Part shown: positions 33,027-44,478 of the stretch, one piece after another
How the letters are laid out: the number at the start of each line of letters is the position of its first letter
Position numbering within the stretch: position 1 is the first letter of the stretch
Assembly: GCA_963580285.1 (NCBI GenBank)
Contig: OY757025.1
Location: forward strand, 119,813,141 to 119,877,140
Direction: 5' to 3'
Origin: Lucinisca nassula
Lineage: Eukaryota; Mollusca; Bivalvia; Lucinida; Lucinidae
DNA: 64,000 nt
Made by a program: the position numbers and the translations under genes
The notes under the pieces: model-generated
Seen by the model: the letters and a program-made list of their open reading frames with translations, nothing else
What the model was told of the DNA's origin: nothing
Databases searched by the model: none

Positions 33027-33250
33027 GGCCCCGTCAAGCGATTTTGATACTTATCGCCTATGCGAGCAGCGAAGGTTCAGGCGAGCCTGCGCATCCGCGC
33101 AATCTCGCCAGAACCATACAAGCAGTGAATCAAGAGGAACCTTCAGACAAAAAGCCATATCCCTGGCCCCTCTGAATGGCTGGGCATGCGCAGTTAAAAC
33201 TTGTCATGACGGAATGCTCGAAGACCCAAATTCGCTTGGCGGGGCTCAAA
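33027..33250 (+). repeat. Dispersed repeat with GC-rich hairpin (one arm deleted)
   Basis: GGGCCCCGTCAAGCGATTTT, GCGAGCAGCGAAGGTTCAGG, GGCTGGGCATGCGCAGTTA. Homologous to 60240-60475, but 14 bases at the foot of the right hairpin arm are missing. Confidence 0.8.
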
Positions 33251-33638
33251 TTATATTGATTAAACTGCGCTCTTTAATGTGTGGTCCACTGCTAAATATT
33301 TACATTTCCAGTTAAAGTCTAATGTAAACTTATATATATAGAAAACAATGTAGTTCATACTTCCATGAACGCATCGGGTCAGTGACGTCAAGTTACGTCA
33401 TTCTAAACCATGATTCTCTACGGGCGTTGGTGACGTCAACGCTATTCCGCTCTTTGTAGAAAAACAGCGTGTAAATGTTTTCAGCATGAAAAGTTTGCCC
33501 TATAAGCATTTTTTCGCCCAGTGATGAGCGGCAAAGAATATAAATATAAAAAATAAATTATTTTTTTTCTGTTTTTTTTTTTTATTATTTTATTTTTTAT
33601 GAAAGTTTGAACGACAGGGGTTCATTTACTTTGCACGT

Positions 33639-33879
33639 CATCACGTGAATAAGTCCGTGAAATGAACGCCCCCATAACCCCAATTTATATAGAGAAAACT
33701 GTGGTTTACGGGGGTATACATTATTTTTTCTTATTTCTCTGCTCCAAGATATATTTTGTGTGTTCTTGAACCTATTGCAATAAAAATAAGAAACAATATC
33801 ATGAATTTTCATCAGAAAAGTAGCCATTTTGGAAATGTGAAAAATGCACTATGTCTAATGGGTGTGTTATCGCTATGCG
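33639..33879 (-). mobile_element. Family B palindromic element lacking the central hairpin
   Basis: CATCACGTGAATAAGTCCGT to GTGTGTTATCGCTATG. Where the hairpin should be there is only TTTTGTGTGTTCTTGAACCTA, so the palindrome was lost as at 25514-25708. Confidence 0.75.
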
Positions 33880-34025
33880 ACCTTTCATAAACACTAGAAA
33901 ACAAAATTCATTTCTTCAACAATATCAGTCGTGGCCGTTTCATAGAGAACCTGTGGAACGGGCATATCCTCTTGCCTTGTGATGCACAACAGCGTTTCTG
34001 AAGGATGGAATTTTCGGAGTGTTTT

Positions 34026-34256
34026 TTTATTTTACGACCCTTTCAAGATTTTTTCATTATTTTGAGTCGATCATTAATCAGTGATGGGCGAAAACCGAGG
34101 TACACGGCGATGAAATGACATCTCAAGCCCTACCACCATAAACCACCTGACCTTCTTTGTAGAACTTTGCGTCTCCCATGTGATCCGAACAAGACCCGAA
34201 CTACAGCGGTGAAGCTTAGAGTCAGCGCTCTATCCCACAAGGCCACGGAGGTGCAT
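34026..34256 (-). mobile_element. tRNA-derived SINE, family S3
   Basis: ACGACCCTTTCAAGATTTTT, GATGGGCGAAAACCG, and at the right the reversed tRNA head GCGCTCTATCCCACAAGGCC and GGAGG. Interrupted by a short S2-like phrase, ATGACATCTCAAGCCCTACC. Confidence 0.65.
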
Positions 34257-34263
34257 CGAACAA

Positions 34264-34530
34264 CTTGTCGTTGTTGAAGTTGTTGTTATTGTTGTTGTTG
34301 TTGTTTTGTTACTGTCGATCTGTTGCTGTCGTTGTCGTTGTTGCTGCCGTTGTTCAGTTGCTGAGGCTGCTGTTGTTGTTTTGTTGTTTTTGCTGTTATT
34401 GTTGATGATGTTTTATGTTATTGCTGCTGTTGTTGCTACAATGTACTGTTTTTGCTGTTGCTGCCTTTTTAGTTGTTGTTGTTGTTGTTGTTCATGTTGT
34501 TGTTCTTCTTGTTCTTGTTGTTGTTGGATC
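34264..34530. repeat. (GTT)n / (GCT)n low-complexity region
   Basis: Imperfect TTG and TGC triplets. It gives a false Cys-rich frame (34306-34572). Confidence 0.95.
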
Positions 34531-34616
34531 CTGACCATTTTGATATCTGGACTTATTGGAAATTTTTCTTAGGATGTTAGACCGAGTCAGAAATGTTTTC
34601 GAGTCATTGGAGTTTG

Positions 34617-34955
34617 CATTACGAAAACACTTCCGTGTGACATAGTGCAGTCTTTCATATCTCAAAACAATTAGTTTTCAGATGAGAATTTGGGACATTT
34701 TACTCATTTCAAGTCCAAACATAGATTGTGGGTGCTCGTTAGAACCGCCTGTGGGTGCTCGTTAGAACCGCCTCATTAGGCGGTTTTAACGAGTAGCCAT
34801 AATTCTATGTTTTTTTATTTTTTTAATGATGCGCTTCTAACGAGCACTCACAATCTATGTTTTGAGCTAAAATAAGAATAATAATGTATACCCCTGTAAA
34901 CCACACGTTTCTCTATATAAAGTGGGCTTTAGAGGGGTCTTCATTTCAATGACTT
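34617..34955 (+). mobile_element. Family B palindromic element with rearranged core
   Basis: CATTACGAAAACACTTCCGT at left. The hairpin arm GTGGGTGCTCGTTAGAACCG occurs twice in tandem, then a second GCTTCTAACGAGCAC arm lies about 50 bp later, so the core has been partly duplicated. The right end is decayed (TTCATTTCAATGACTTG). Confidence 0.75.
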
Positions 34956-35035
34956 GCCAACTTTACGGATTATTAACACTTGCCTTTAAATCTTTGCCGT
35001 GCGTGGAATTACTACATTCGTCCAACTTTTTGAGA

Positions 35036-35120
35036 GACTTTCGGATGAGTCTTTAAACCGTCTCCGTATGACCTTAGCTGTTGATGGGACGTAAAACTCA
35101 AACACTCACACTCACTCACT
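35036..35120 (+). mobile_element. 5'-truncated S1 SINE with 13-bp TSD
   Basis: Only the 3' half is present (CTTTCGGATGAGTCTTTAAA ... GGGACGTAAAACTCAAACAC), bounded by perfect direct repeats CAACTTTTTGAGA at 35023-35035 and 35121-35133. Truncation at the 5' side with a clean TSD is typical of incomplete reverse transcription. Confidence 0.9.
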
Positions 35121-35352
35121 CAACTTTTTGAGACACACGGATTTAAACTGCATAATATTTTCTTTCAATATTAGATGCAATATTAGATATACGTGTATTT
35201 GAGCTGAAATTACAACAAACACTGTACCGTGGTTAAACAGGTTGGAAGCCTTTTGTTGAAATAATGGCTGGTCAGATTATGTGTTTATTGCCCAACAAGA
35301 TTAGCGCTCTGCATGCTGGGTATTTTTCAGCAGACGACATTTAGAAATATGA

Positions 35353-35476
35353 GGTCGTATTCAACCAGTGCATTTATCAAACACGCGATGAAATTCGATT
35401 TGGCGTAAAAACACCAGGATAGAACAGAATTTCTGTCCTAGCTAAAACAACGGATTTCCATATCTGGTGTGTAAGA
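35353..35476. repeat. Dispersed repeat, second copy
   Basis: GAGGTCGTATTCAACCAGTG and TATCAAACACGCGATGAAA, homologous to 17700-17836. Confidence 0.7.
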
Positions 35477-35492
35477 ATTCTCTGTTACATTT

Positions 35493-35866
35493 TATCATAT
35501 GACGTCGCGTCTGACAGTGTAATAACGCCATGTAATATTTTCGATAATCCACTAGTGGATTAATTATGCAAATTAGCTAGATACGTCCCGTAACGTTACA
35601 TGTACGACGTCCTTAACGACGTCGCGTTTACTAATGGCGGAATATTGACATTTTTGTAAACAATCATGAATAAAATGCGTTTTAAATGTCATATGATAAA
35701 TAGAATCTTGCATTCGTGCTCGTGTATTATTGAATTTATTAAACTCGTTGAGGAAAAGGGATAAAATGCTCGGCAAAGCCTCGCATTTTATCCCTTTTCC
35801 TCAACTCGTTTAATAAATTCAATAATACATGAGCACTCATGTAAGATTCTCTATATACAACGTACA
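35493..35866. mobile_element. Foldback element (arm type 3), copy 1
   Basis: An outer part (ATCATATGACGTCGCGTCTG, TACTAATGGCGGAA) is followed by TAGAATCTTGCATTCGTG and a perfect hairpin of about 28-bp arms (TTAAACTCGTTGAGGAAAAG..) meeting at ATGCTCGGCAAAGCCTCGCAT. The same element is at 57443-57800 at high identity. The hairpin core matches those of 17130 and 17405. Confidence 0.85.
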
Positions 35867-36647
35867 TGTGTATCACCAGGTTAACAAGTCCACGTAATGA
35901 ACACCCCAGTAAATCCCACTTTATATAGAAAAGGTGGGTTTTACGGAGGTATACATTATTGCATGTCTTTACAAATTTATCTATCTTTCTATCCTTAAAA
36001 ACTGAGTAGGTCACATTTGGTCATTACCTTAGTTAGGTGGTTCGCTAAATTTATAATTTAGCATAAAATCACAGGATACGTTCTTAAAACTATTTACAAC
36101 CTGTTTAGATAGGTATACTAAAGCATATACCTCTGAGTCCCAATCTACACCATACGGGGCCGGGCTATGAACTCCTCTGCAGTTTTGGCATCTACCCCAG
36201 AGGAGGGAATACTATTACATTGAGGAATAGTGCTAGGGAAGAAGGAGTTCTTCAGGGCATCACCATAAGCCTGCTACCTAAGATATTCACTGTTGTCCAA
36301 CCCCGATGCCCCCGCTTGGGATGAACTAGTCATGGGGGCCAAGCATTTATCTTTATTAAGAGACACTGTATCAAAGTGTATCTTATAAAAGAAGCTTAAA
36401 GAGGACTGATCGCGACGGGATCTCCAGCGATGGCTATTCCAGCTAATCAATCATAAAACCCACACTACTTTTGTTCCCCCGTCGCCGGCACGTCAACCGA
36501 GCAATCATCCGCTTGACCTTCTATACTAGTTGAATTTGAGTCTTAACATAGTTGTGCCAAACAGGCTATGCATACTCAAGCTAAGGTCGAACCAATGTTT
36601 TGTATGCATCATCCTTTGTCCGCCTAGGAGCAAAAGCCAAGCTACGT

Positions 36648-36927
36648 CATTATGAAAACATGCCTATACCAATAGATTGTAACCGTTATCGCCGAACAAA
36701 TGAAAATTTTATGATAAAAAATTGTGATATTTTTCTTATTTCTGCTCCAAATATAGATTGTGGGCACTCGTTAGAACCGCCTCATCGAGGCGGTTCTAAC
36801 GAGTACCCACAATCTATATTTTAGAGCAGAAATAAGAAAAATAAGGAATATCCCCGGAAACCCCAGTTTTACTATGTAAAGGTGGGGTTCAAGGGGGTCA
36901 AAATTATATAGGCGTGTTTTCGTGATG
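36648..36927 (+). mobile_element. Palindromic TIR element, family A, complete
   Basis: CATTATGAAAACATGCCTAT to ATAGGCGTGTTTTCGTGATG. The hairpin (about 36752-36816) has roughly 30-bp arms with one or two mismatches and the loop ATC between CCGCCTC and GAGGCGG. T flanks both ends. Inserted in the antisense LINE remnant. Confidence 0.92.
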
Positions 36928-37182
36928 TCTAAAAATCATAATGTCCTAGTTGTTTTGGACGTAATCTCATGAACTTGCTGGCCCAAGTCGAGATCCTCAG
37001 CGATCACGACGCCAAGATATTGAGCGGATTGAGCCTGCTCCAATGTATGCTGGTCTAATGGGTTGTTCAATTTAATCTACTTGGAAGGTGGAAGGTGCCA
37101 TGACGCCCTCATTGAATGACATTTGACCACATTGAACTTCATCTGCCAACCAGGTCCAGGTCATCTTGTAAGATAAGGCAGT

Positions 37183-37347
37183 GAGAGAGTGAGTGTTTTG
37201 AGTTTTACGTCCCACCAACAGCTAAGGTCATACGGAGACGGGACCTCGGTTTAAAGACTCATCCGAAAGTCTGGAGAAGCCCGGGATCGATCCTGCGACC
37301 CCTGGTTTACAAGGCCAGTAGCGTTACCACTGCACCACGGAGGCTTC
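37183..37347 (-). mobile_element. S1 tRNA-derived SINE with 14-bp TSD, inside LINE
   Basis: Full-length reverse copy: GTTTTACGTCCCACCAACAG ... GGGATCGATCC (box B) ... GCACCACGGAGGCTTC (head). Perfect direct repeats TAAGATAAGGCAGT at 37169-37182 and 37348-37361. The duplicated target is LINE RT coding sequence between the former FADD motif and WQMKFNV. Confidence 0.93.
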
Positions 37348-38021
37348 TAAGATAAGGCAGTCAGAAGGAGTATATACATTCCTGTACAAAACACATTCAT
37401 CGGCACACAAACGGCAGATGACCTGATTTTATCCTAAAGATCATTTTTAATCACCAAGAAAAGGACCGGTCCAAGTACCGAACCTTTGAGGACATCAGAT
37501 AAAACAGGTACTGGATCGGGCGCTTGACCATGAAGTACAACTTGTTGTGAGCGCCCAGAGAGCTATGAGCTAATCCGCCTGAGTGTGAATCCTCTTATCC
37601 CATAATAACCAATTTATACAAAAGCCTCCTGTGAGGTACCTTGGCAATGGCTTTGGCGAAGATCATGATAATTAGGTCAGTCTGTTTGTAGCCACGATTA
37701 ATGGCCCGTTCCAGATTGCTCACTATGTCATGGTAGTGTTGGACCAGTTGAGTTTCACAAGACCTTCGACTTCGGAAACTGTGTTTACAGTCAGCAATAA
37801 TGCTTTCAAAGGCTAGGTGGTTGTTTTCTGTTGCTAACTAATATATGCTCTAGTGTTTTGCAACAGATACATGTGCGCGAAACCTGTCTATAACTTGCTG
37901 TATCATATGTTTCTCCTTTCTTAAAGACCGAAGTAACATTTGCTTGCCGCCAGTATCTGGTACAGTGCCCTGAGCAAGTGATTCATTGAAGATAAAGGCC
38001 ACCAACAATTAAAAAAAAAAT

Positions 38022-38261
38022 CAGATAAAAACAAATGTGACATTTTTCATATTTCTATTCAAAACATAGATTGTGGGAACTCGTTAGAACCTCCTAGACG
38101 ACTCGTTAGAACCTTCTCGGCGAGCCGGTTCTTACGAGTACCAACAATCCATGTTTTTGAGCAGAAATAAGAAAAATAATATATACCCCTGTAAACCTCA
38201 GTTTTACTATATAAAAGTGGGGTTTAAGTGGCCAAACGTATAGAGGCTTGTATTCCTGATG
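38022..38261 (+). mobile_element. Family A palindromic element, left end truncated
   Basis: The hairpin TAGATTGTGGGAACTCGTTAG with a duplicated partial arm (GACGACTCGTTAGAACC), then the family A right half, ending TAGAGGCTTGTATTCCTGATG. Confidence 0.75.
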
Positions 38262-38419
38262 TTTTCAAAAGCTTAGATTGTGTGTACTGGTTAGAACCGC
38301 CTCAATATATATGGGCTTGAAATAATTTTGCATCAGAGAAACGCTAGCCTGTTCTAGAGAAAGAAAAAACGCCATTGCGGTCTCGTAATATCAATTTTGC
38401 CCATCAACGGCACCCATCT

Positions 38420-38621
38420 CGATAATACACCCGTGCGACATGGTGCATTCTTTTATATCTCCAAAACGTTTATTTTTCTGATGACAATTTGGGATATTAT
38501 TCTTATTTATATTCAAACCATAGGTTTTGGGCGGTTCTAACGAGTACTCACAATCTATGTTTTTGAGCACAAATGAGGAAAATAATATATACTCCCGGAA
38601 ACCCAACCTTTTCCATAACAA
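38420..38621 (+). mobile_element. Family B palindromic element, half hairpin
   Basis: CGATAATACACCCGTGCGAC at left. The hairpin has only the right arm (GGCGGTTCTAACGAGTACTC), and the right end is missing. Confidence 0.7.
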
Positions 38622-39835
38622 GAGCTGTCATCAGACAGCATAGCTCGCCCGGGAGAGTGTCTTTAAGGCCATGAGTATAGGCGGGACTATAACCGACCGC
38701 ACATGAGTACTGGTAAACTGCTTAGATGTTCTAAACCGGCCCAGGAAACGTGGTGTGAATCGTACCGTCCAGGCATATAAACCCTATTGGTTTCATTGGG
38801 TGACAGGGCTTGAGATGTCATTTCATCTCAATGTCGGGTAAAAGTCCCACAAAATTGGAAGCAACGTCTCCAAAATAACCTACACAGTATTGACGGGGAC
38901 GTTAAACCTCAAATCAAACAAACAAAACCAAAAATGCCTAATAAACCTTTGGACCTATTTTTATCACCATACCAAATACCAACCAAATTTATTGCATAGT
39001 TAGGAAAGTATTAGCTCTAAAAACACTTCAACATAAAATTGCAAATTCCTTGACATTGGTGTCATGGGCATGGGCAGGGACTTTCTGAATATAAACTTTG
39101 GACCTATAGCCTAGCATCATACCAATTATAAACCAAATCCACCATATGACTTGGAAAACATGAGCTCTAAAAACTTAACATAAAAAAAATCAAAGTCTAT
39201 GACATTGACCTTGAGGTCATGGGCGACGGTATTGCTTAAAAAGGTTTGGACCTTTATTATCATTTTACGAAATGTGGTCCAAATCCACTGTATGGTTAGG
39301 AAAATATGACCTGTTAAAACTCTATCATAAAAGTTATGGACTTATTTCTATCATCATATCAAATATGACCTAAATCCATCATATGGTTTGGAAAATATGA
39401 GCTGTTAAAGCACTTAAAAATTTCTTAGTCTGTGTCCTTGACTTTGAGCTCATGGCCATGGGCGGAAGTATTGTTGAATAAAATTTTGGACCTGTCTATC
39501 ATCATACCAAATTCGAACCAAATTTGTTATATGGTTTGGAAAATATGAGCGGTTGGAAAACTTTAACATGAAAATTTCGAAAACATTTTAACATAAAAAC
39601 TCGAAGTCTATTACCTTGACCTTCATGCCAGTGGCCTGGGCTGGGGTCTTTAGACCTATATCTATCATCATAGCAAACATGAACCAAATCGATCGTATGG
39701 TTTGGAAAATATGAGCCCTTAAAAACTTTAACGTAAATGCGGACGCCGACGAAGACTCCAACCCCAGCGCCCCTACACCGTGGGTAGTGCAATAGCTTCT
39801 CCTGGATTTCGTCCAGGCGAGCTAAAAGGCCATTA
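38622..39835 (+). mobile_element. Composite repeat with internal tandem units (AGCTGTC ends)
   Basis: AAGAGCTGTCATCAGACAGC at the left, GGATTTCGTCCAGGCGAGCT at the right. From 38935 to 39740 there are about six diverged units of 115-150 bp (TTTGGACCTAT.T..ATCAT, ACC.AAATCCA..ATATGG, TTGGAAAATATGAGCT, TATGACCTTGACCTTGAGGTCATGG). An S2 copy occupies 38690-38930. Confidence 0.65.
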
Positions 39836-40021
39836 CACGGACTGGTTAACGTGATATGCTTCAACCCATCATCGTATGCGATTGATTTAAAGACAAAATT
39901 TCGCAGATAAAATCATTAAAGATGTAAATAATAAACACCATAAGAATTACGCTAAACCCACGATTTCTAAAATATTTCATTAGACACCCTCTGTTCGGAA
40001 AAGATCTGTAACTACGAGAAA

Positions 40022-40300
40022 CATTACGATGACACATCCGTATGATAAAATACATTTTTTCAAACCTCAAAAAAGGCAATTTTTCTGATGAAAATTTGTG
40101 AAATTTTTCTTATTTATATTCCAAAAATAGGTTTTGGGTGCTCGTTAGAACCGCCTCATTGAGGCGGTTCTAACGATGGCCCACAACTTATGTCTTGGAT
40201 CAGAAATTAGGAAAATAATGTTTATCCCGTAAACCTCAGTTTTCTCTGTATAAAGTGGGGTTTAGTGGGGTCTTTGTCTCACGGACTTGTTCACGTGATG
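40022..40300 (+). mobile_element. Family B palindromic element, complete
   Basis: CATTACGATGACACATCCGT to ACGGACTTGTTCACGTGATG, hairpin core ACCGCCTC-ATT-GAGGCGGT. Flanking bases A and C: the one well-bounded copy whose flanks differ. Confidence 0.88.
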
Positions 40301-41340
40301 CAGGCGATCACGCATGGTCCTCCGATGCTTAGAAATTGTATACAACTACCGCTTTCAATGGAAACTCCATGGAATGGGTAGTGCCATATGCTACATGATT
40401 TTCTGCATTATTTACCATTATGGTTTTCAGAAAAAGTAGTACCAAAGAGTTTTTTACCAATTTCTAAAATTGATTGACAGGTGTAGAAATAGAGACACTT
40501 CGAAAATCGCTAGATTTCAGGTTAAGTGTTGTTCGATATTCAAGGCAATGCAGATATGGTCTTTTATCTTAGAAAATTATCTGCGCATGCACATTGGCCA
40601 ATTCCTTGCTAAACCTTTTTACGCATAAATCGTAAGAAATCTTTAAAGCAGAAATGGTGGCCAAATGCATTTTTGTGTACTTTCTAGCAAAACGCCTAGT
40701 TTACATGTCTACAGTCGTCTTTTTGCTAAATAGCTACCCGATAACTAGTGAATTTACCCGGAAAAATGGTCCCGTTGCTTTTTGACTTAGTTCAACATGC
40801 ATTGCCTTCCTGTCTACATTTAGGAGTCATGTTAAAATGATAACGCGTTTGTATGTTGTTGGTGCTCTGTTAACTTCGTAAACACGTTTGAGAGACTTGT
40901 AATTGGCTCACACCGAATATAGACACAAGATAGGCGATTAAGGGGTATACGTTGAAGTAATGTTATAAATCCCATTTGATAATACACACAGATACCCAAT
41001 TGTTAGGAAAATATAAGGTCTGATATTACATTCTTTAACTTCTCTGTTTATCAGCATGATATTATGTCAGAAAGTTTGTTCAGTGATTACGAAGTAACTG
41101 TTTATGGTGTTGAATATTGTATCCCCTTTTTATAAAACTTTCAACACGAATATCAGGGAATGGTTTGTGGTTTTTTCTAATGTGCACGGCTTAAGTTCAT
41201 TGCCTTCTGTATGAATGGGGAAAATGTTAGTTAATTCATCTTTTGGTGCAAAATTATTGATTGATGGGTTCTTCTTAATGATGTAGGAAGAACGCCTTTT
41301 TATAATGAGCCATCGTACTAGCCCTGCAATAAGGCTTCCG
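40301..41340. other. No gene recognised
   Basis: AT-rich, with no repeat I recognise and only short frames. Confidence 0.4.
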
Positions 41341-41350
41341 CGACCAGCGA

Positions 41351-41394
41351 AGACTCTGATCAGACTGCGCGAATGCGCAGTCTGATCAGAGTCT
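41351..41394. repeat. Perfect 20-bp-stem hairpin
   Basis: Arm AGACTCTGATCAGACTGCGC, loop GAAT, then its exact reverse complement. Related imperfect versions are at 46980-47040 and 52930-52985. Confidence 0.9.
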
Positions 41395-41737
41395 GGGCTG
41401 ATCATGTACCTTCTGTTGCGTGTTATACAAAGAGACAAAAACGGCAACTCTTGTCTTAGTGGATGGATGTGCAGGCTGATCTTGATCTTTACTGGTGTTC
41501 CATGTATTATTGTAGGTGTTTTCTTGCATCGGCTTTACATGTATACTAAAAAGCCAGAAATGAATTAATCTGGACAAATATTAAGACATCGGATGATATA
41601 TTACATGTTGGATAACAGCTATATTCTAAACTCTTGAGACTTATATGGTCACCAATAGGAATAGTTTAAAAGATTCGGAGAAAAATGTTACTTTAACCAG
41701 GTAAAACACAATATACAAAGTTTAATAAAAGGAAAGG

Positions 41738-41850
41738 GCTATTGCCAGTTAACTGGCAATAGCAGTTTACGTTAAAATGGCTATTGCCAGTTAATGTCAG
41801 TTAACTGGCAATAGCAATTTTAACGTAAAACCGCTATTGCCAGTTGGCTT
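41738..41850. repeat. Nested palindrome cluster (GCTATTGCCAGTT)
   Basis: 41738-41763 is a perfect 26-bp palindrome of arm GCTATTGCCAGTT. It is followed by a second overlapping copy and by inverted CGTTAAAAT / ATTTTAACG, and ends CCGCTATTGCCAGTTG. A degenerate cluster of the same parts is at 44165-44290. Confidence 0.9.
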
Positions 41851-42427
41851 GCATAATTATTTCATTCCCGTCATTACTTTTTCAGTCACTACTGTTATGA
41901 CTGTAAAAGCTTACATGAGTATGCTTGTTCCAGAGTGGTTGGTCTTGTGTAACTCGACTAAGAAACGAATCGTTGCTGTATGACCAAGCATTTCCATATT
42001 TGCATTATGTTATACATGGTTGACTTAATTTAGTGTTTTAATTACCTCATTTTGGGAAGATGGGGATATTTTTCTGATTGTTTCTGCTATGGACAGCATC
42101 AATTTTCTATTTCTATTTTTCTAATTTCATGTTCCAAACATAGATCATGGATACTATTTGGTCTGGAATGCCATTTAATGGCGTTATAAAAAGGCATCTG
42201 CGAACATAACCACTGGACACACAACGTCTTTGTAACAACATGACGTTACATCGACGTTTGTATGACGTTAACTAGACGTCATGTGCCCGCTGGGAATAAA
42301 CTGATCTGCCTTATTGGAGGCACGGACCACATATATATGTTGGTGGCTTTCATACGAGTATACACGACCTACGTTTTAGAACAGAAATAAGAAGAAACTA
42401 GATGGCACAGTCGATGGTATACCATCG

Positions 42428-43155
42428 CAAATACCCGCTTTTTCTATGAATAACACTAAAGATATGACAATGTCATACTTTTTTACCTTTGACCCTGGGG
42501 CCATGTTGGGGTCAAGATCACACGAAAAGTATTCCAGTATGTTCTACATTCCAAGGGCTCTCCAATAATCAAGTTTCGGAAGTGCAATCCCAACAGTTTA
42601 GAAGATATGATAAAGTCCAACTTTTTGACCTCTGACCCTGGGGCCATGTTGGGATCAAGGTCACACGAAAAGAATTCCAATATGTTCTACATTCCAAGGG
42701 CTATCAAATAATCAAGTTTCGGAAGTGCAATCCCAACAGTTTAGAAGATATGATAAAGTCCTACTTTTTGACCTTTGACCCTGGGGCCATGTTGGGGTCA
42801 AGGTCACACGAAAAGTATTACAATATGTTCTACATATCCAATAATCAAGTTTCGGAAGTGCAATCCCAACAGTTAAGAAGATATGATAATGTCCTACTTT
42901 CTGACCTTTGACCTTGGGGCCATGTTGGGGTCAAGGTCACAAAAAGTAGCCCACTGCCAACTACATACCATTTACTATCCAGATGCAAAGTTTAAAAGTG
43001 TAACTTCAGTGGTTGCAGTGGAGATACATTTACAAGAAACGTGACGGACGGACAGACAGATGGTCAGACGGACAAACGGACGACAGACGGACTGACGCCC
43101 ACTCAACTCTGGTACGAAAACAATATACCTGATTTTTCTTCGAAAAAGCGGGTAT
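42428..43155 (+). mobile_element. TIR element carrying about 116-bp tandem units
   Basis: Left end ATACCCGCTTTTTCTATGAA and right end (inverted) ATACCCGCTTTTTCGAAGAA form terminal inverted repeats. Between them are four tandem units (TTTGACCCTGGGGCCATGTT, GGTCACACGAAAAG.ATT, TAATCAAGTTTCGGAAGTGC, AATCCCAACAGTTTAGAAGA), then a GACGGACGGACAGAC-type tail. No coding capacity, so non-autonomous. Confidence 0.8.
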
Positions 43156-43263
43156 AATAATGTTATCCCAACTTCATTACAGAGACATGCAACACACAGA
43201 AAACCACTTCTTGAACTCACTAGTAACAAATATTGACTAAAGTTTTTGTTAAATATCTAAATT

Positions 43264-43400
43264 AACGAAAACACCTAGGCATGGTTTAATGGTTTAGTGT
43301 AATACATAGTAGAACTGGGGTTTAGAGGGGCATACATTATTTTCCTTATTTCTGCACAAAAACATAGATTCTAACACAGCGCGCCTATATAGGCAATGGA
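43264..43400. mobile_element. Family A palindromic element fragment
   Basis: ACGAAAACACCTAGGCATGG, AACTGGGGTTTAGAGGGGC, CATTATTTTCCTTATTTCTG and AACATAGATTCTAAC; the hairpin is deleted. Confidence 0.6.
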
Positions 43401-43674
43401 AAACAACTGTGTTTTATTCTACAACAAATCACGGCTAGGAAGAGCGTGACAAGTGACGTCATTAAAAACTGCCAAATTATGACGTCACTAGTCGATTTCC
43501 TTGACGTTAGACGGTGTAACGTCTTTTTCTGGCATCGGAATCGTTAGAAAAGGATATAAATGCATGTGTTTCAGTCGATAATTTTAGCGGGATTTCTTCT
43601 AACAATGGCGAAAAGTTGTGAGAATTTGAAGGAAACATCAGCATTATTGCCGAGTTTCAGCGTGTTAGAATCGA

Positions 43675-43850
43675 AATAGATCAGCTCTAGCCAGTGATTT
43701 GTTAGGTAATAAATCACAGTTTGTCGGTCAGTTGTAAGTAGACAAATCACGCGCGCTACGCGCTCGTGATTTGTCTACTTTACAACTGACCTCCAAACTG
43801 TGATTTATTACTCAACAAATCACAGCTAGAGCTGATCTATTTCTTAATTA
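43675..43850. repeat. Foldback hairpin, AAATCACAG arms
   Basis: AATAGATCAGCTCTAGC, GTAATAAATCACAGTTTG, CAGTTGTAAGTAGACAAATC and their inverses surround ACGCGCGCTACGCGCTCGT. Arms of about 70 bp with small loops. The centre lacks the CTCGGCAAGCC core of the other foldbacks. Confidence 0.85.
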
Positions 43851-44478
43851 GAGATACGTGTACTCGTTAATTCCTAGAGTCTATGTGGAGCAGAAATATG
43901 AAAAGTATCGAAAATTTCTATTTTTTGTTGTTAAAATTTTCCACTATATTTGAATAGGCGACTTTTGGTAATGAATATTCCATTGCATTGAATAGATGTG
44001 CTTTAATAATGTTATGCTTTTAGCGAGTAGAAAATAATAGAAAATATTGGGAGTCTTTAATCCATTCGCATACATGTAGAACTACAGACAACTGATCTCT
44101 GCTAGCTGCATTTTCGTAGCATATAGCTTATTACATTAGATGGGTATATGCGACTTGTTGTTGCTATAACCTTTTAACTGGTAATAGCGGTTTTACGTTT
44201 AAATGGCTATTTCCACTGGCAATAGCAATTTCAACGCAATAGCAATCTTAACGTAAAACCGCTATTGCCAGTTGACTGTCAATAGACACTTCGTTAATAA
44301 AATTATTTCTCATAGATATTGTTTGGCGAAGCTTGCTAACCAAGTAATACTTACTACCCGCAGATGCCTGATTACACCCTTTTGTGGTCCATGCCTGCTG
44401 GTCTGAACATTCTTATTCGTCATTCGTTTACGGCTTTATGAGTTTAGATTATGGCGTGAGTACTATGGACACAAACGG

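Larger units (their letters stand above)
36140..38000 (-). pseudogene. Decayed non-LTR retrotransposon RT (CR1/Jockey-group type)
   Basis: Read on the reverse strand from about 38000 downward: VFKKGETYDTASYRQVS, CKTLEHILVS, SRRSCETQLVQ, GYKQTDLIIMIFAKAI...KVPHRRLLYKL (the catalytic Asp of the FSKAFDKV-type motif is lost), KGSVLGPVLFLV.KNDL, LCADECVLYRN (in place of FADD), NWQMKFNV.KCH-like WQMKFNVVKCH, and near the end DALKNSFFPSTIPQCNSIP and AEEFIARPR. The order is the RT domain and C-terminus of a LINE, broken by many stops and frame changes. Both catalytic sites are mutated. A palindromic element (36648-36927) and an SINE (37183-37347) are inserted in it, so it is older than both. Confidence 0.8.

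Noticed and set aside
34306..34572. Cys-rich 88-residue frame
   Set aside because: Translation of (GTT/GCT)n low-complexity DNA; Cys and Val runs follow from the triplets.
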